A DNA stretch of 64,000 nt. It comes from Adhaeribacter arboris. GTDB lineage: Bacteria > Bacteroidota > Bacteroidia > Cytophagales > Hymenobacteraceae. The stretch covers positions 6,324,001-6,388,000 of the forward strand of contig NZ_PYFT01000001.1 in the NCBI RefSeq assembly GCF_003023845.1, read 5' to 3'. The number at the start of each line of letters is the position of its first letter. Position 1 is the first letter of the stretch. Shown here piece by piece: positions 8,304 to 17,641 of this stretch. A program made the translations under genes and the position numbers. Below the pieces are notes generated by a model. That model was not told the DNA's origin. It saw only the letters and a program-made list of their open reading frames with translations, and made no database searches.

Positions 8304-11300
8304 ATGCTTGATCGCATTATTCATTTTTCCATTCATAATAAGCTTATTATTGGCTTATTCACGCTTGCCCTTATCTTGTGGGGAAGCTATTCGGTGACGC
8401 AACTGACCATAGATGCAGTGCCGGATATTACCAATAACCAGGTACAGGTTATTACGCAAAGCCCTTCCCTCGCTGCTCAAGAGGTAGAGCGCCTTATTTC
8501 TTTTCCGGTAGAAGTGACTATGGCTACCATTCCGGATATCGAAGAAATCCGATCCTTCTCCCGTTTTGGGCTTTCCGTCGTTACCATCGTCTTCAAAGAC
8601 AAAGTTGATATTTATTGGGCGCGGCAACAAGTTTCCGAACGGCTGAGGGAAGCCGAGAACCAAATTCCAGCGGGTGTTGGCTCACCGGAATTAGCCCCGG
8701 TTTCAACCGGCTTGGGAGAAATATACCAGTATGTTCTTCATACCAAAAAAGGCTATTCAAAAAAATATTCAGATACAGATTTGCGAACGATCCAAGATTG
8801 GATTGTACGTCAGCAATTACTTGGTACACCCGGCGTAGCAGATGTAAGCAGTTTTGGCGGTCACGTGAAGCAATATGAAATTGCTATCGACCCGGAAAGA
8901 CTCCGCAGCATCAATATCAGTATCAGTGACATTTTTACCGCCTTAGAAAAAAACAATCAGAATACAGGCGGCGCTTATATTGATAGAAAGCCGAACGCCT
9001 ATTTTATCCGCAGTGAGGGCTTGGCTAGCAGCATTGATGATATCCAAAAGATTGTCGTTAAATCCAATGAAAACGGTGTGCCAGTACTCATTAGAGATGT
9101 GGCTACAGTTCAGTTTGGCAGCGCTGTCCGCTACGGTGCCATGACTCGGAACGCCGAAGGTGAAGTGGTCGGTGGCCTGGTGTTAATGCTCAAAGGAGCG
9201 AATGCTTCCCAAGTGATAAAAGCAGTCAAGGAAAAGGTTGCAACGATAGAAAAGACTTTGCCGGAAGGCGTCGTTATTGAACCATTTCTCGACCGTTCTA
9301 AACTGGTAAATAATGCTATTGGCACGGTTACGCGTAACTTGGCGGAAGGTGCCCTTATTGTCATTTTCGTATTGGTCTTACTCTTAGGTAACCTAAGAGC
9401 GGGCTTAATCGTGGCCTCAGTCATTCCCCTATCCATGCTTTTTGCCATTTCACTCATGAATGTTTTCGGGGTGTCAGGCAACTTGATGAGTTTGGGGGCA
9501 ATTGATTTTGGTTTAATTGTCGACGGAGCGGTAATTATTGTAGAAGCGACGTTGCATCATTTAGGTGCCCGAACCCTTCTCAGACCATTAACCCAAGGGG
9601 AAATGGATGAAGAAGTCTACCAGTCAGCCTCTAAAATACGCAATTCCGCAGCCTTTGGGGAAATCATTATCCTCATTGTCTATTTACCCATTTTAGCCTT
9701 GGTTGGAATAGAAGGTAAGATGTTTCGGCCAATGGCGCAAACAGTTGCTTTTGCGATTGTAGGAGCTTTTATTCTTTCGCTAACCTATGTCCCTATGGTT
9801 TCCGCACTCTTTCTAAGCAAGAAAAAAGAGTATCGTAAAACAATAGCGGATCGGATTATGGGTTTCTTTCATCGTTTGTATGCCCCCTTAATTGTGCTGG
9901 CTTTACGGCACAAATCGATTGTTTTAATTACGGCACTTCTTTTCTTTTTAGGCAGCTTGTTTTTATTCCTGCGCATGGGCGGGGAGTTTATCCCCTCCTT
10001 ATCAGAAGGTGATTTTGCCGTGGAAACGAGAGTATTGAGCGGTAGCTCCATTTCACAAACCATTGAAGCTTCTACGCAAGCAGCGGATATTCTTTTAAAG
10101 AAATTTCCAGACGAAGTAAAAGAAGTCGTCGGGAAAATCGGTTCCGGCGAGATTCCAACTGATCCCATGCCGGTGGAAGCCATAGACTTAATGATTATCC
10201 TTAAGGACAAAGAAAATTGGGTGAAGGCGGATAACTCAGAGGATTTAGCAAATGAAATGGCTGAAGCATTGGAGGCAATACCAGGGGTTACCTTCGGTTT
10301 CCAACAACCAATACAGATGCGGTTTAATGAATTAATGAGTGGTGCCCGCCAAGATGTGGTCATTAAAGTATATGGCGAAGATCTAGGGGTGTTAAGTGAA
10401 CAAGCCGGAAAAGTAGGCAGGATTGTCAAAACGGTAAAGGGTGCTCAGGATCTATATGTCGAGCAAATTACCGGCTTACCTCAGATCGTGATTACGTTTG
10501 ATAGGGACAAAATTGCACAATTTGGCCTCAATATCGAAGACGTCAACCAAGCCATTCAAACCGGCTTTGCCGGGCAGTCCGCTGGGGTTATATACGAAGG
10601 AGAAAAACGTTTTGAGATGGTAGTAAGGTTAGCGTCTTCTAACCGTCAAAGCCTGGAAGATGTGCAAGGTTTATACGTCACTACACCGCACGGAGATCAG
10701 GTGCCTTTAGAACAAGTCGCCCAAATAGGCTTTAAAACGGGCGCAAGCCAAATTCAGCGAGACGATGCCAAGCGCCGCATTACCATTGGTTTCAACGTCA
10801 GGGGACGTGATATTGAAAGCATTGTGGAAGAGTTACAAGCAAAAATAAATACACAACTAAAATTTCCACCCGGCTACTATGTGACCTATGGCGGTCAATT
10901 TGAGAATTTAGAAAAAGCCAAAATGCGCCTGACAGTTGCCGTGCCGGTAGCCTTACTCTTAATATTCTTATTACTCTTTTTTACTTTCCGATCCATTGCC
11001 CAAAGTCTATTGATTTTCACGGCAATACCACTTTCGGCTATTGGCGGCGTGGTGGCGTTATGGATGCGGGACATGCCCTTTAGCATCTCTGCTGGTGTAG
11101 GCTTCATTGCCTTATTCGGCGTGGCCGTCTTAAACGGCATTGTACTTATTAGTTACTTCAATCAGCTAAAAGCGGAAGGTATCGCCGATATAACGGAACG
11201 GGTCTTGAAAGGCACTGAAGTGCGCTTACGACCGGTTATCATGACCGCTCTGGTAGCTTCATTAGGTTTTCTACCAATGGCCTTGTCTAATACGGCGGGA

Positions 11301-12695
11301 GCCGAAGTTCAAAAACCATTGGCTACCGTGGTTATTGGTGGCTTGGTATCAGCTACTTTGCTCACCTTAGTAGTACTTCCTATCCTTTATATCTTACTGG
11401 AGCAATTTATGGAGAAACAAACCGGGGTGAAACAGCGCGTTGTTGTCCCATTAGGCAAGGCGTTTATTTTAGTATTGCTTGCCGGAATCGGAATATTTCT
11501 GCCGGGACTAGCCCATGCACAAGAACCGCAGCCTTTGACATTACCGCAAGCTATTGATCTGGCTTTGTCCAAAAATATAAGCCTTGAAGCGGCAAATTTT
11601 CAAGTCTCCGCTAATAAAACCTTGCAAGGAGCGGCGGTTGATATTGGGAAAACGAATATCGAGACTGTTTATGGTCAGATAAACTCTGTAAATAAGGATA
11701 ATAATTTCACGGTAACGCAATCCTTCGCCTTCCCTACCGTTTATACCAACCAATCGCGTTTGGCAAAAGCTAATATTAGAGGCAGTGAGTTAAACCGATC
11801 TATTTTGCAGCGTGAGATCGTGCAAGAGGTAAAAAACGTTTACCAAAGCTTAATTTATCTAGAAGCGAAATTACAACTCTTAGAGCATCAAGATAGCCTT
11901 TATAGTAATTTTGCCAAGGCTAGCAATAGCCGGCTGCGTACTGGCGAAACGAATTTGCTTGAAAATGCGACCGCTCAAGCGCAACAAGTTGAAGTAAAGA
12001 ATTCTATTGAGCAGACACAGGCTGAACAAGAGCTGTATAAAACCCAGTTGCAGACTTTAATAGGCAGCCAGGCTCCAGTTAGTATTGTTCCCACCCCTTT
12101 TGCTCGCCTGCCCGTTACCGTGCCCGATACCGCTATTCTCCCTGAGAGGCCACAACTTGCCATTTATGAGCAGCAAAAGGAAACAGCTAAAATACAAACT
12201 AAGTTAGAACGCGCCCGAACACTGCCGGATTTTACTATCGGCTATTTCAATCAATCCATAATCGGACTGCAAAATGTAAACGGCGTAGATCGCAATTTTA
12301 CGGGGGATGATCGATTTAACGGTGTTCAGGTAGGTATTTCCGTTCCGCTATGGTATGGCGCCCATTCTGCCCGTATCAAAGCTGCCCAATATCAAGAAAA
12401 GTTAGCTGACGCTACTTATCGCTTTCAACAAACGCAGCAAACAACGCAGCTTAAATTAGCCATACAACGATTGCGAAAGCAGGAAACGAATCTCGATTAC
12501 TATGAGAAAACCGGTTTGCCGCTCGCCGATTTGATTATTAAACATGCAGAAAAAGGTTTTCAAAATGGTGTGATCGACTATCTGGAATATGTGCAAAGCC
12601 TTAATCGGGCTTTGACTATCAAAGCCAATCATTTAGAAGCCTTGCACCAGTTCAATACTGCGGCCATTGCCTTGGAGTTCATCTCAGGTCAGTAA
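8304..12695 (+). CDS. czcA: CusA/CzcA-type heavy-metal RND pump fused to TolC-like protein
   Basis: 1463 aa, about 400 aa longer than a plain CzcA. Residues 1 to about 1045 are a heavy-metal-efflux RND transporter: the TM4 motif DFGLIVDGAVIIVEA has the HME-type acidic residues (D401, D407, and the Glu after it), and the usual 12 TM helices and periplasmic loops are present. A hydrophobic stretch ending GLAHAQ (near 1052-1073) looks like an embedded signal peptide and leads into an outer membrane efflux (TolC/OEP) domain to the end. This fusion is known in Bacteroidetes. It would export divalent cations or Cu/Ag with the CzcB-like adaptor encoded next. The substrate is not certain; the P-type ATPase and Fur/Zur-like regulator of the locus favour Zn/Cd/Co. 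Confidence 0.9.
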   Translation: MLDRIIHFSIHNKLIIGLFTLALILWGSYSVTQLTIDAVPDITNNQVQVITQSPSLAAQEVERLISFPVEVTMATIPDIEEIRSFSRFGLSVVTIVFKDKVDIYWARQQVSERLREAENQIPAGVGSPELAPVSTGLGEIYQYVLHTKKGYSKKYSDTDLRTIQDWIVRQQLLGTPGVADVSSFGGHVKQYEIAIDPERLRSINISISDIFTALEKNNQNTGGAYIDRKPNAYFIRSEGLASSIDDIQKIVVKSNENGVPVLIRDVATVQFGSAVRYGAMTRNAEGEVVGGLVLMLKGANASQVIKAVKEKVATIEKTLPEGVVIEPFLDRSKLVNNAIGTVTRNLAEGALIVIFVLVLLLGNLRAGLIVASVIPLSMLFAISLMNVFGVSGNLMSLGAIDFGLIVDGAVIIVEATLHHLGARTLLRPLTQGEMDEEVYQSASKIRNSAAFGEIIILIVYLPILALVGIEGKMFRPMAQTVAFAIVGAFILSLTYVPMVSALFLSKKKEYRKTIADRIMGFFHRLYAPLIVLALRHKSIVLITALLFFLGSLFLFLRMGGEFIPSLSEGDFAVETRVLSGSSISQTIEASTQAADILLKKFPDEVKEVVGKIGSGEIPTDPMPVEAIDLMIILKDKENWVKADNSEDLANEMAEALEAIPGVTFGFQQPIQMRFNELMSGARQDVVIKVYGEDLGVLSEQAGKVGRIVKTVKGAQDLYVEQITGLPQIVITFDRDKIAQFGLNIEDVNQAIQTGFAGQSAGVIYEGEKRFEMVVRLASSNRQSLEDVQGLYVTTPHGDQVPLEQVAQIGFKTGASQIQRDDAKRRITIGFNVRGRDIESIVEELQAKINTQLKFPPGYYVTYGGQFENLEKAKMRLTVAVPVALLLIFLLLFFTFRSIAQSLLIFTAIPLSAIGGVVALWMRDMPFSISAGVGFIALFGVAVLNGIVLISYFNQLKAEGIADITERVLKGTEVRLRPVIMTALVASLGFLPMALSNTAGAEVQKPLATVVIGGLVSATLLTLVVLPILYILLEQFMEKQTGVKQRVVVPLGKAFILVLLAGIGIFLPGLAHAQEPQPLTLPQAIDLALSKNISLEAANFQVSANKTLQGAAVDIGKTNIETVYGQINSVNKDNNFTVTQSFAFPTVYTNQSRLAKANIRGSELNRSILQREIVQEVKNVYQSLIYLEAKLQLLEHQDSLYSNFAKASNSRLRTGETNLLENATAQAQQVEVKNSIEQTQAEQELYKTQLQTLIGSQAPVSIVPTPFARLPVTVPDTAILPERPQLAIYEQQKETAKIQTKLERARTLPDFTIGYFNQSIIGLQNVNGVDRNFTGDDRFNGVQVGISVPLWYGAHSARIKAAQYQEKLADATYRFQQTQQTTQLKLAIQRLRKQETNLDYYEKTGLPLADLIIKHAEKGFQNGVIDYLEYVQSLNRALTIKANHLEALHQFNTAAIALEFISGQ

Positions 12696-12725
12696 GCAAA
12701 CCCTCTTATTTAAGAAGTTAAGAAA

Positions 12726-13949
12726 ATGAAATCTAAAATATATATCATTCTTTTGAGTCTATTCTTGATCTCTTCCTGTAACGATAAAGTTACCGAGGAG
12801 AAGCAACAAGAAACTGCGGGTGTTGAACACACTGCAAAAGAAACGGCACATGAAGAAGCCGGACATGAAGAAAGCGAAACTATTGTTGCGCTTACTCCCG
12901 AACAATTCCTTATTGGAAAAATTGAATTAGGAAAGATAACGCCTAAAAATTTAAGTAACATTATCGCAGTAAATGGCCTATTAGATGTTCCCCCGCAAAA
13001 CCTGGTATCGGTAAGTGCGCCTTTGGGCGGTTTTGTACAAGGTACTAATCTTCTCCAAGGGATGCGGGTTAAAAAAGGCCAGTTAATTGCAAGGATTGAA
13101 AATCCAGAATTCATCACTATTCAACAAGATTATCTGGAAAGCCGAAGTCAACTGGAGTATCTAACCCTAGAATACCAGCGCCAAAAGGAACTGGCCGCAG
13201 AGCAAGTTAGTCCTCTTAAGAATTTTCAACAAATAACGGCGCAGTATAAAGCCATGCAAAGCCGGGTGAACGGCCTCAAGCAGCAATTAGCGCACATTGG
13301 GATTTCTTCTAATCAGGTACAACCTGGTAATATCACCCGTACTCTGCCTATATTTTCTCCCATCAATGGTTATGTAACCGTGGTAAATACCAATCGGGGA
13401 AGCTATGTAACGCCTACCGATGTAATGTTTAAAATAGTCGATACCGAACACCTGCACGTCGAATTAACGGTATTCGAAAAAGATATTACCAAGTTAAAGG
13501 TAGGTCAGAAAATCCGCTTTACCCTGCCCAATGAATCAGGCGCGGAGCGAACGGCTACATTACACCTAATAGGCCGGGAAATCAGCCCGGAACGGACTGT
13601 CCGCGTACATGCCCATTTGGATAAGGAAGAAACGCAATTGATCCCCGGTATGTACGTGAAAGCTTTTATTGAATTGAATAACAATACTGTCCCTGCATTG
13701 CCGCAAGAGGCGGTGGTGCAGTCAGAAGGCAAGGATTATGTTTTTGTGTTTAAGGGGACGCGTGAAGAAGCAAGTAAGGAAATCCGTGATTTTGAAATGG
13801 TGGAAATCCGCAAAGGCGTTACAGAAAGCGGATTTACAGAGATTATAGAGCCGGTCGATACAAACAATCTAATCGCGGTAAAAGGGGCTTATTCTTTATT
13901 AGCCAAAATCAAAAATACGGAAGAAGAAGGTGAAGGCCACGGACATTAA
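12726..13949 (+). CDS. czcB: CzcB/CusB-type periplasmic adaptor lipoprotein
   Basis: 407 aa membrane-fusion protein. A lipoprotein signal with lipobox LISSC (Cys about residue 18) anchors it. Then come a His/Glu-rich linker (HTAKETAHEEAGHEE), a barrel-sandwich/lipoyl half (VSAPLGGFVQG ... GMRVKKGQLIARIENPE), an alpha-helical hairpin (about 130-190), the second lipoyl half (FSPINGYVTVVN) and beta-barrel and membrane-proximal domains. The tail is again His-rich (GEGHGH), as expected for metal handling. It is 30 bp downstream of the pump gene and would bridge the RND trimer to the fused TolC part. Confidence 0.9.
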   Translation: MKSKIYIILLSLFLISSCNDKVTEEKQQETAGVEHTAKETAHEEAGHEESETIVALTPEQFLIGKIELGKITPKNLSNIIAVNGLLDVPPQNLVSVSAPLGGFVQGTNLLQGMRVKKGQLIARIENPEFITIQQDYLESRSQLEYLTLEYQRQKELAAEQVSPLKNFQQITAQYKAMQSRVNGLKQQLAHIGISSNQVQPGNITRTLPIFSPINGYVTVVNTNRGSYVTPTDVMFKIVDTEHLHVELTVFEKDITKLKVGQKIRFTLPNESGAERTATLHLIGREISPERTVRVHAHLDKEETQLIPGMYVKAFIELNNNTVPALPQEAVVQSEGKDYVFVFKGTREEASKEIRDFEMVEIRKGVTESGFTEIIEPVDTNNLIAVKGAYSLLAKIKNTEEEGEGHGH

Positions 13950-13960
13950 TTTCGACAATT

Positions 13961-14377
13961 ATGTTACAAGATTTAGATAAAACATTGCAAAGAAAAGGAA
14001 TCCGTCCAACGGCAATGCGCTTACTAGTGTTAGATTACCTATTGCAGCAAACGGCGGCAGTTTCTTTAAACAACCTGGAAACTTATTTCTTGCGTTCCGA
14101 CCGGGTTACTCTTTACCGCACGCTAAAAACTTTTGAGGAAAAAGGATTAGTGCATCGCATTGAGGATGGCAGCGGATCGGTAAAATATGCCCTTTGTCCG
14201 GAAGACTGTTCGACGCAAGAGCATCACGACCTACATGTGCATTTTTATTGTACCCAATGTCGGGAGACATTTTGCTTACCTAGATCGCATATCCCGGAAA
14301 TTTCCTTACCGGAGAAATTTCAAACGCAAGAAATAAGCTTAATTGTCAAAGGGGTTTGTGCAACATGTCGCCCTTAA
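13961..14377 (+). CDS. Fur-family metalloregulator (Zur-like)
   Basis: 138 aa. The N-terminal winged helix (about 1-75) has the Fur signature SDRVTLYRTLKTFEEKGLVHRI. The dimerisation/metal domain contains HHDLHVHF (His88, His89, His92, His94) and two CxxC pairs (Cys97/100 and Cys133/136) for a structural zinc site. It starts 11 bp after czcB, as part of the efflux operon, and the second copy of the palindromic operator begins just 3 bp after its stop codon. That arrangement suggests it controls both operator copies and so itself. Its metal is not determined by sequence; Zn is most likely given the P1B ATPase. Confidence 0.88.
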   Translation: MLQDLDKTLQRKGIRPTAMRLLVLDYLLQQTAAVSLNNLETYFLRSDRVTLYRTLKTFEEKGLVHRIEDGSGSVKYALCPEDCSTQEHHDLHVHFYCTQCRETFCLPRSHIPEISLPEKFQTQEISLIVKGVCATCRP

Positions 14378-14379
14378 CA

Positions 14380-14416
14380 TTGCAATGCAGTTGCAGGAGG
14401 TTCTCCAATATCTTTG
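14380..14416 (+). promoter_or_regulatory. Second copy of the Fur-family operator plus -7 box
   Basis: TTGCAATGCAGTTGCA (14380-14395) matches the site at 7805-7820 in 15 of 16 positions. TATCTTTG (TAnnTTTG) follows at 14409-14416, at almost the same distance as in the first copy. It would drive the DUF3703-P-type ATPase unit. Confidence 0.65.
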
Positions 14417-14438
14417 TCCTGTTATAGAATGATAAGCC

Positions 14439-14813
14439 ATGAAATTTAATTGGACTATGCCAAAATCCCTCCAACCATTTTATCAAAAGGAGATAGAAGA
14501 CTACAAAAGTTGCTTTATCGCAGGATGCACTTTAGAAGCCTGGCGGCATTTAGAACGCGCTCATATTATAGGTCAACCTTATTCGATTGAGCATACAGCG
14601 ATACACGCAAAAATGTTAGCATTCGGGATTGCCAATCGTAATATAAAAGAGATTTTGGGACAAATACCCCGATTATTAGTCGGTGGAATAAAATCATGGG
14701 CAGGCACGATTCCAGTTGGTAATACAGGCCGAGCAAATGTTCCCGCATGGAGACCAATGCCGATTCCGAAAGACTTGCAGGCAATTATCCGGCAGGCACA
14801 TGCAAAATTATAA
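14439..14813 (+). CDS. DUF3703 family protein
   Basis: 124 aa, soluble, mostly helical. Features include EIEDYKSCFIAGCTLEAWRHLERAHIIGQPY, then HTAIHAKMLAFGIANRN and a conserved GQIPRLLVGGIKSW ... PVGNTGRANVPAWRPMPIP tail. This matches DUF3703, a family found beside cation-efflux and heavy-metal ATPase genes. Several His and Cys residues could bind metal. It is the first gene behind the second operator and is directly followed by the P-type ATPase. Biochemical role unknown. Confidence 0.75.
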   Translation: MKFNWTMPKSLQPFYQKEIEDYKSCFIAGCTLEAWRHLERAHIIGQPYSIEHTAIHAKMLAFGIANRNIKEILGQIPRLLVGGIKSWAGTIPVGNTGRANVPAWRPMPIPKDLQAIIRQAHAKL

Positions 14814-14828
14814 ATGGAGGAAAAAAGA

Positions 14829-16841
14829 ATGAACGAAAATATAAATCCTAGCGCACCATTAAAGCCAATGGAGATTACCTCACCCCGCACAGCGGAACAT
14901 CCAAGCCCCACAAAAACGAATGAAGATGGCTGTTGCGACGTCAAACCGGCGACGCCTGCTGCAAGGGCGGGACAGAACGAAGAAAATGAAAAAACGTCCT
15001 ATCTGCCTACAATCATAAGTCTGGTTATTTTAGTAGCCGGAATCTTATTAGATTATTTTAAGGTAGATTGGTTTAACGGGTATGTCCGGTTGGCTGCCTA
15101 TAGTATTGCCTACTTCCTGGTAGGGGGCAAAGTATTACTGCATGCCGCTAAAAATATCGCCAACGGCAGCGTCTTTAACGAGTTCCTGTTAATGGGCATT
15201 GCCACCCTCGGCGCTTTTTACATTGGAGAATATGCCGAAGGGGTAACTGTGATGCTGTTCTATGTCATTGGAGAACATTTCCAGGAATTAGCGGTAATGC
15301 GTTCCCGCAGATCAATTAAAGCTTTAATTGATAATCGGCCAGAAATCATTGATCTGGTGCGAAATGGTCAGATAACCTCTATTAGCCCGCAGCACGTTAA
15401 AATCGGCGATATAATCCAAGTAAAGCCTGGTGAAAAAGTCGCTTTAGATGGCGATCTTTTAGTAGAACGGTCTTCTTTTAACACTGCTGCTCTAACAGGC
15501 GAATCCAAACCAGATACTAAATTAAAGGGCGAAAAAGTGTTGGCAGGCATGATTAACCTAGATCAGGTCATTCAATTGAAGGTGACTTCGGCCTACGAGG
15601 ACAGTGCGCTATCAAAAATCTTACAATTGGTAGAACAAGCCAGTAGCCGAAAAGCGAAGACTCAGCAATTTATTACTCGTTTCGCCAAAATCTATACGCC
15701 AGTGGTTGTTTTCTTAGCGATAGCCTTGACTATTGCGCCTTATTTTTTGGTAGATAATTACGTTTTCAACGAATGGCTTTACCGTGCTTTGATATTTTTA
15801 GTCATTTCTTGTCCGTGTGCGTTGGTTATTTCCATTCCTTTAGGATATTTCGGCGGTATTGGCGCGGCATCCAAGAACGGCATCCTGTTTAAAGGATCTA
15901 ATTATTTAGATTTAATGACCAAGATAGACACAGTCGTAATGGATAAAACTGGCACATTAACCGAAGGTGTTTTTGAGGTTCAAGAAATTAAAGTGACTGG
16001 ATTGGAGCAAACGGAATTTCTCGCGCTAACAGCGGCTTTAGAGAGTAAGTCCACGCATCCAATTGCCCTGGCAGTTGTAGCCTATGCCGGTAACAGCTAC
16101 AAACAAAAAAATGTTGCCAATGTAGAAGAAGTCTCCGGGCACGGCTTAAAAGGAATGGTCGACGATAAATTGCTGCTCGCTGGAAACGGCAAACTTTTGA
16201 AGAAATTTCAAGTTTCCTATCCGGCTGAAATCGACTCGATAGTTGAAACTATCGTGTTGGTTGCAATAAATGGCAATTACGCCGGATATATTACAATTGC
16301 CGATAAGATCAAAGAAGACGCAAAGGCGGCTGTGCAACAATTACATCAGCTAGGCATCCAATCCATAGTTATGTTGTCGGGCGATAAAGACTCTATTGTT
16401 CAGAAAGTGGCAAAGTCTTTACAAATTGATCAAGCTTTTGGAGGCCTGTTGCCGGAAGACAAAGTCAACAAGGTCGAAGCTTTAAAGCAGAAAGGGAAAA
16501 CGGTAGCTTTTGTAGGTGATGGCATCAACGATGCTCCCGTGCTCTCGCTAGCAGACGTAGGTTTGGCAATGGGTGGTTTAGGTTCCGATGCCGCCATAGA
16601 AACTGCTGACGTCATAATCCAGAATGACCAACCTTCCAAGATCGGCACAGCTATCAAGATCGGTAAAAGTACCAATTGGGTAGTATGGCAAAATATTAGC
16701 CTGGCATTCGGCGTAAAGGCAATTGTACTAGCTTTAGGAGCATTTGGTGTGGCCTCCATGTGGGAAGCCGTATTTGCCGATGTAGGGGTAGCTTTTCTCG
16801 CTATCTTGAACGCTATCCGAATTCAGCGGATGAAGTTCTAA
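14829..16841 (+). CDS. Heavy-metal P1B-type ATPase (Zn/Cd/Co export type)
   Basis: About 670 aa. The start at 14829 is preferred because GGAGG sits 8 bp upstream; an in-frame ATG at 14814 touches the stop of the previous gene. There is no N-terminal HMA domain; instead a disordered tail with a Cys pair (DGCCDVK). The core has the TGES actuator motif, the ion-binding SCPCALV motif (C328-P-C330), the phosphorylation motif DKTGTLTEG (D372), the HP motif of P1B pumps (SKSTHPIAL) and VGDGINDAPVL. CPC pumps of this kind export Zn2+/Cd2+/Pb2+ from the cytosol to the periplasm, where the CzcA pump can take over. Confidence 0.9.
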   Translation: MNENINPSAPLKPMEITSPRTAEHPSPTKTNEDGCCDVKPATPAARAGQNEENEKTSYLPTIISLVILVAGILLDYFKVDWFNGYVRLAAYSIAYFLVGGKVLLHAAKNIANGSVFNEFLLMGIATLGAFYIGEYAEGVTVMLFYVIGEHFQELAVMRSRRSIKALIDNRPEIIDLVRNGQITSISPQHVKIGDIIQVKPGEKVALDGDLLVERSSFNTAALTGESKPDTKLKGEKVLAGMINLDQVIQLKVTSAYEDSALSKILQLVEQASSRKAKTQQFITRFAKIYTPVVVFLAIALTIAPYFLVDNYVFNEWLYRALIFLVISCPCALVISIPLGYFGGIGAASKNGILFKGSNYLDLMTKIDTVVMDKTGTLTEGVFEVQEIKVTGLEQTEFLALTAALESKSTHPIALAVVAYAGNSYKQKNVANVEEVSGHGLKGMVDDKLLLAGNGKLLKKFQVSYPAEIDSIVETIVLVAINGNYAGYITIADKIKEDAKAAVQQLHQLGIQSIVMLSGDKDSIVQKVAKSLQIDQAFGGLLPEDKVNKVEALKQKGKTVAFVGDGINDAPVLSLADVGLAMGGLGSDAAIETADVIIQNDQPSKIGTAIKIGKSTNWVVWQNISLAFGVKAIVLALGAFGVASMWEAVFADVGVAFLAILNAIRIQRMKF

Positions 16842-16858
16842 GCCTGTTAAGTAAGTGC

Positions 16859-16891
16859 GCCGCCTTTAGCATGCATGGTGTTAAAGGCGGC
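16859..16891 (+). terminator. Hairpin after the metal-resistance locus
   Basis: Perfect 10-bp stem (16859-16868 with 16882-16891), GC-rich, about 20 bp after the ATPase stop. It lacks a T run, so it may be a weak terminator or an mRNA-stabilising 3' stem. Confidence 0.4.
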
Positions 16892-16928
16892 CTCGTACAG
16901 GTAAAAATTCAAGCAGAAATAAAGAAAT

Positions 16929-17561
16929 TCAATCCTTATCAATTTCCTCTTTGCCTTTTTCTAAGTTTGGTGATTTATCAGGAGCAGTATCATTTTTTTC
17001 TATTGCCTTTGTGTAGCTCAACGATTCTGAAAAACGATTTGATCCAGGAGAGCTCTTCTTATCTTCGTTGTTTGTTGGTGCATTTGTAGGCTCAGCCACA
17101 TCTCTATCAGGTTGATTAATCCTAAAATCCCCTTTATGTAGCGTTGCAGCAAAGTTTTGCGCGGTTTCTAAATCTTTTATTTCTCCTCTTGCGGCTTTGA
17201 TTTCTGCCGCACTCTTACCTTCAAATGGGTTGGAGTACATTTCTGCAAGAGCCTTATCGCGCACTGTATTTGCTGTCTTGGGATCTGCGTTAATTGTCTC
17301 TTTTTCAACCTTATCCATAACCTCAGCTCTTACTTGACCTTTCTGCTTTTCTAGATCGTTTATCCTTTGATCACGGCTGCCCATTTGTCTAGATCGCAAA
17401 AATCCCGGCGGATTATATTGAGGTGCCGTTCCCCGATCACTTGGTACATTTTTTATTTGTTCATCTATCAGCCGGATCTGCTCTTGCGCCTCGCGCACCA
17501 TCTTATCTAAATGGGCATATTCAGGTGGAAACAAACTATCTTTTTCGTCGTTATTTGGCAT
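16929..17561 (-). CDS. Hydrophilic coiled-coil hypothetical protein
   Basis: 210 aa without signal or membrane segment. The N-terminal third looks like a coiled coil (AHLDKMVREAQEQIRLIDEQIKN), the middle is helical and charged (KQKGQVRAEVMDKVEKE), and the tail is disordered and rich in Asn, Pro, Ser and Lys. No known family recognised. It faces left while the next gene faces right, so the 80-bp gap 17562-17641 must hold divergent promoters. It lies in the mobilisation half of the element and could be an accessory protein. Confidence 0.6.
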   Translation of the reverse strand: MPNNDEKDSLFPPEYAHLDKMVREAQEQIRLIDEQIKNVPSDRGTAPQYNPPGFLRSRQMGSRDQRINDLEKQKGQVRAEVMDKVEKETINADPKTANTVRDKALAEMYSNPFEGKSAAEIKAARGEIKDLETAQNFAATLHKGDFRINQPDRDVAEPTNAPTNNEDKKSSPGSNRFSESLSYTKAIEKNDTAPDKSPNLEKGKEEIDKD

Positions 17562-17641
17562 CTCCTTTTTTATTTAATTTTGAATATAATTATGATAATA
17601 TACGAAACAAAGTTATTGATACCTAGAGGAAGCTCACAAAA

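Noticed and set aside
9869-10429. 186-codon minus-strand frame
   Set aside because: Shadow of the CzcA frame; no recognisable domain and biased Ser/Pro/Thr composition.
16760-17089. 109-codon plus-strand frame crossing the ATPase end
   Set aside because: Overlaps the ATPase C-terminus in another phase and the coiled-coil gene on the opposite strand; no domain.
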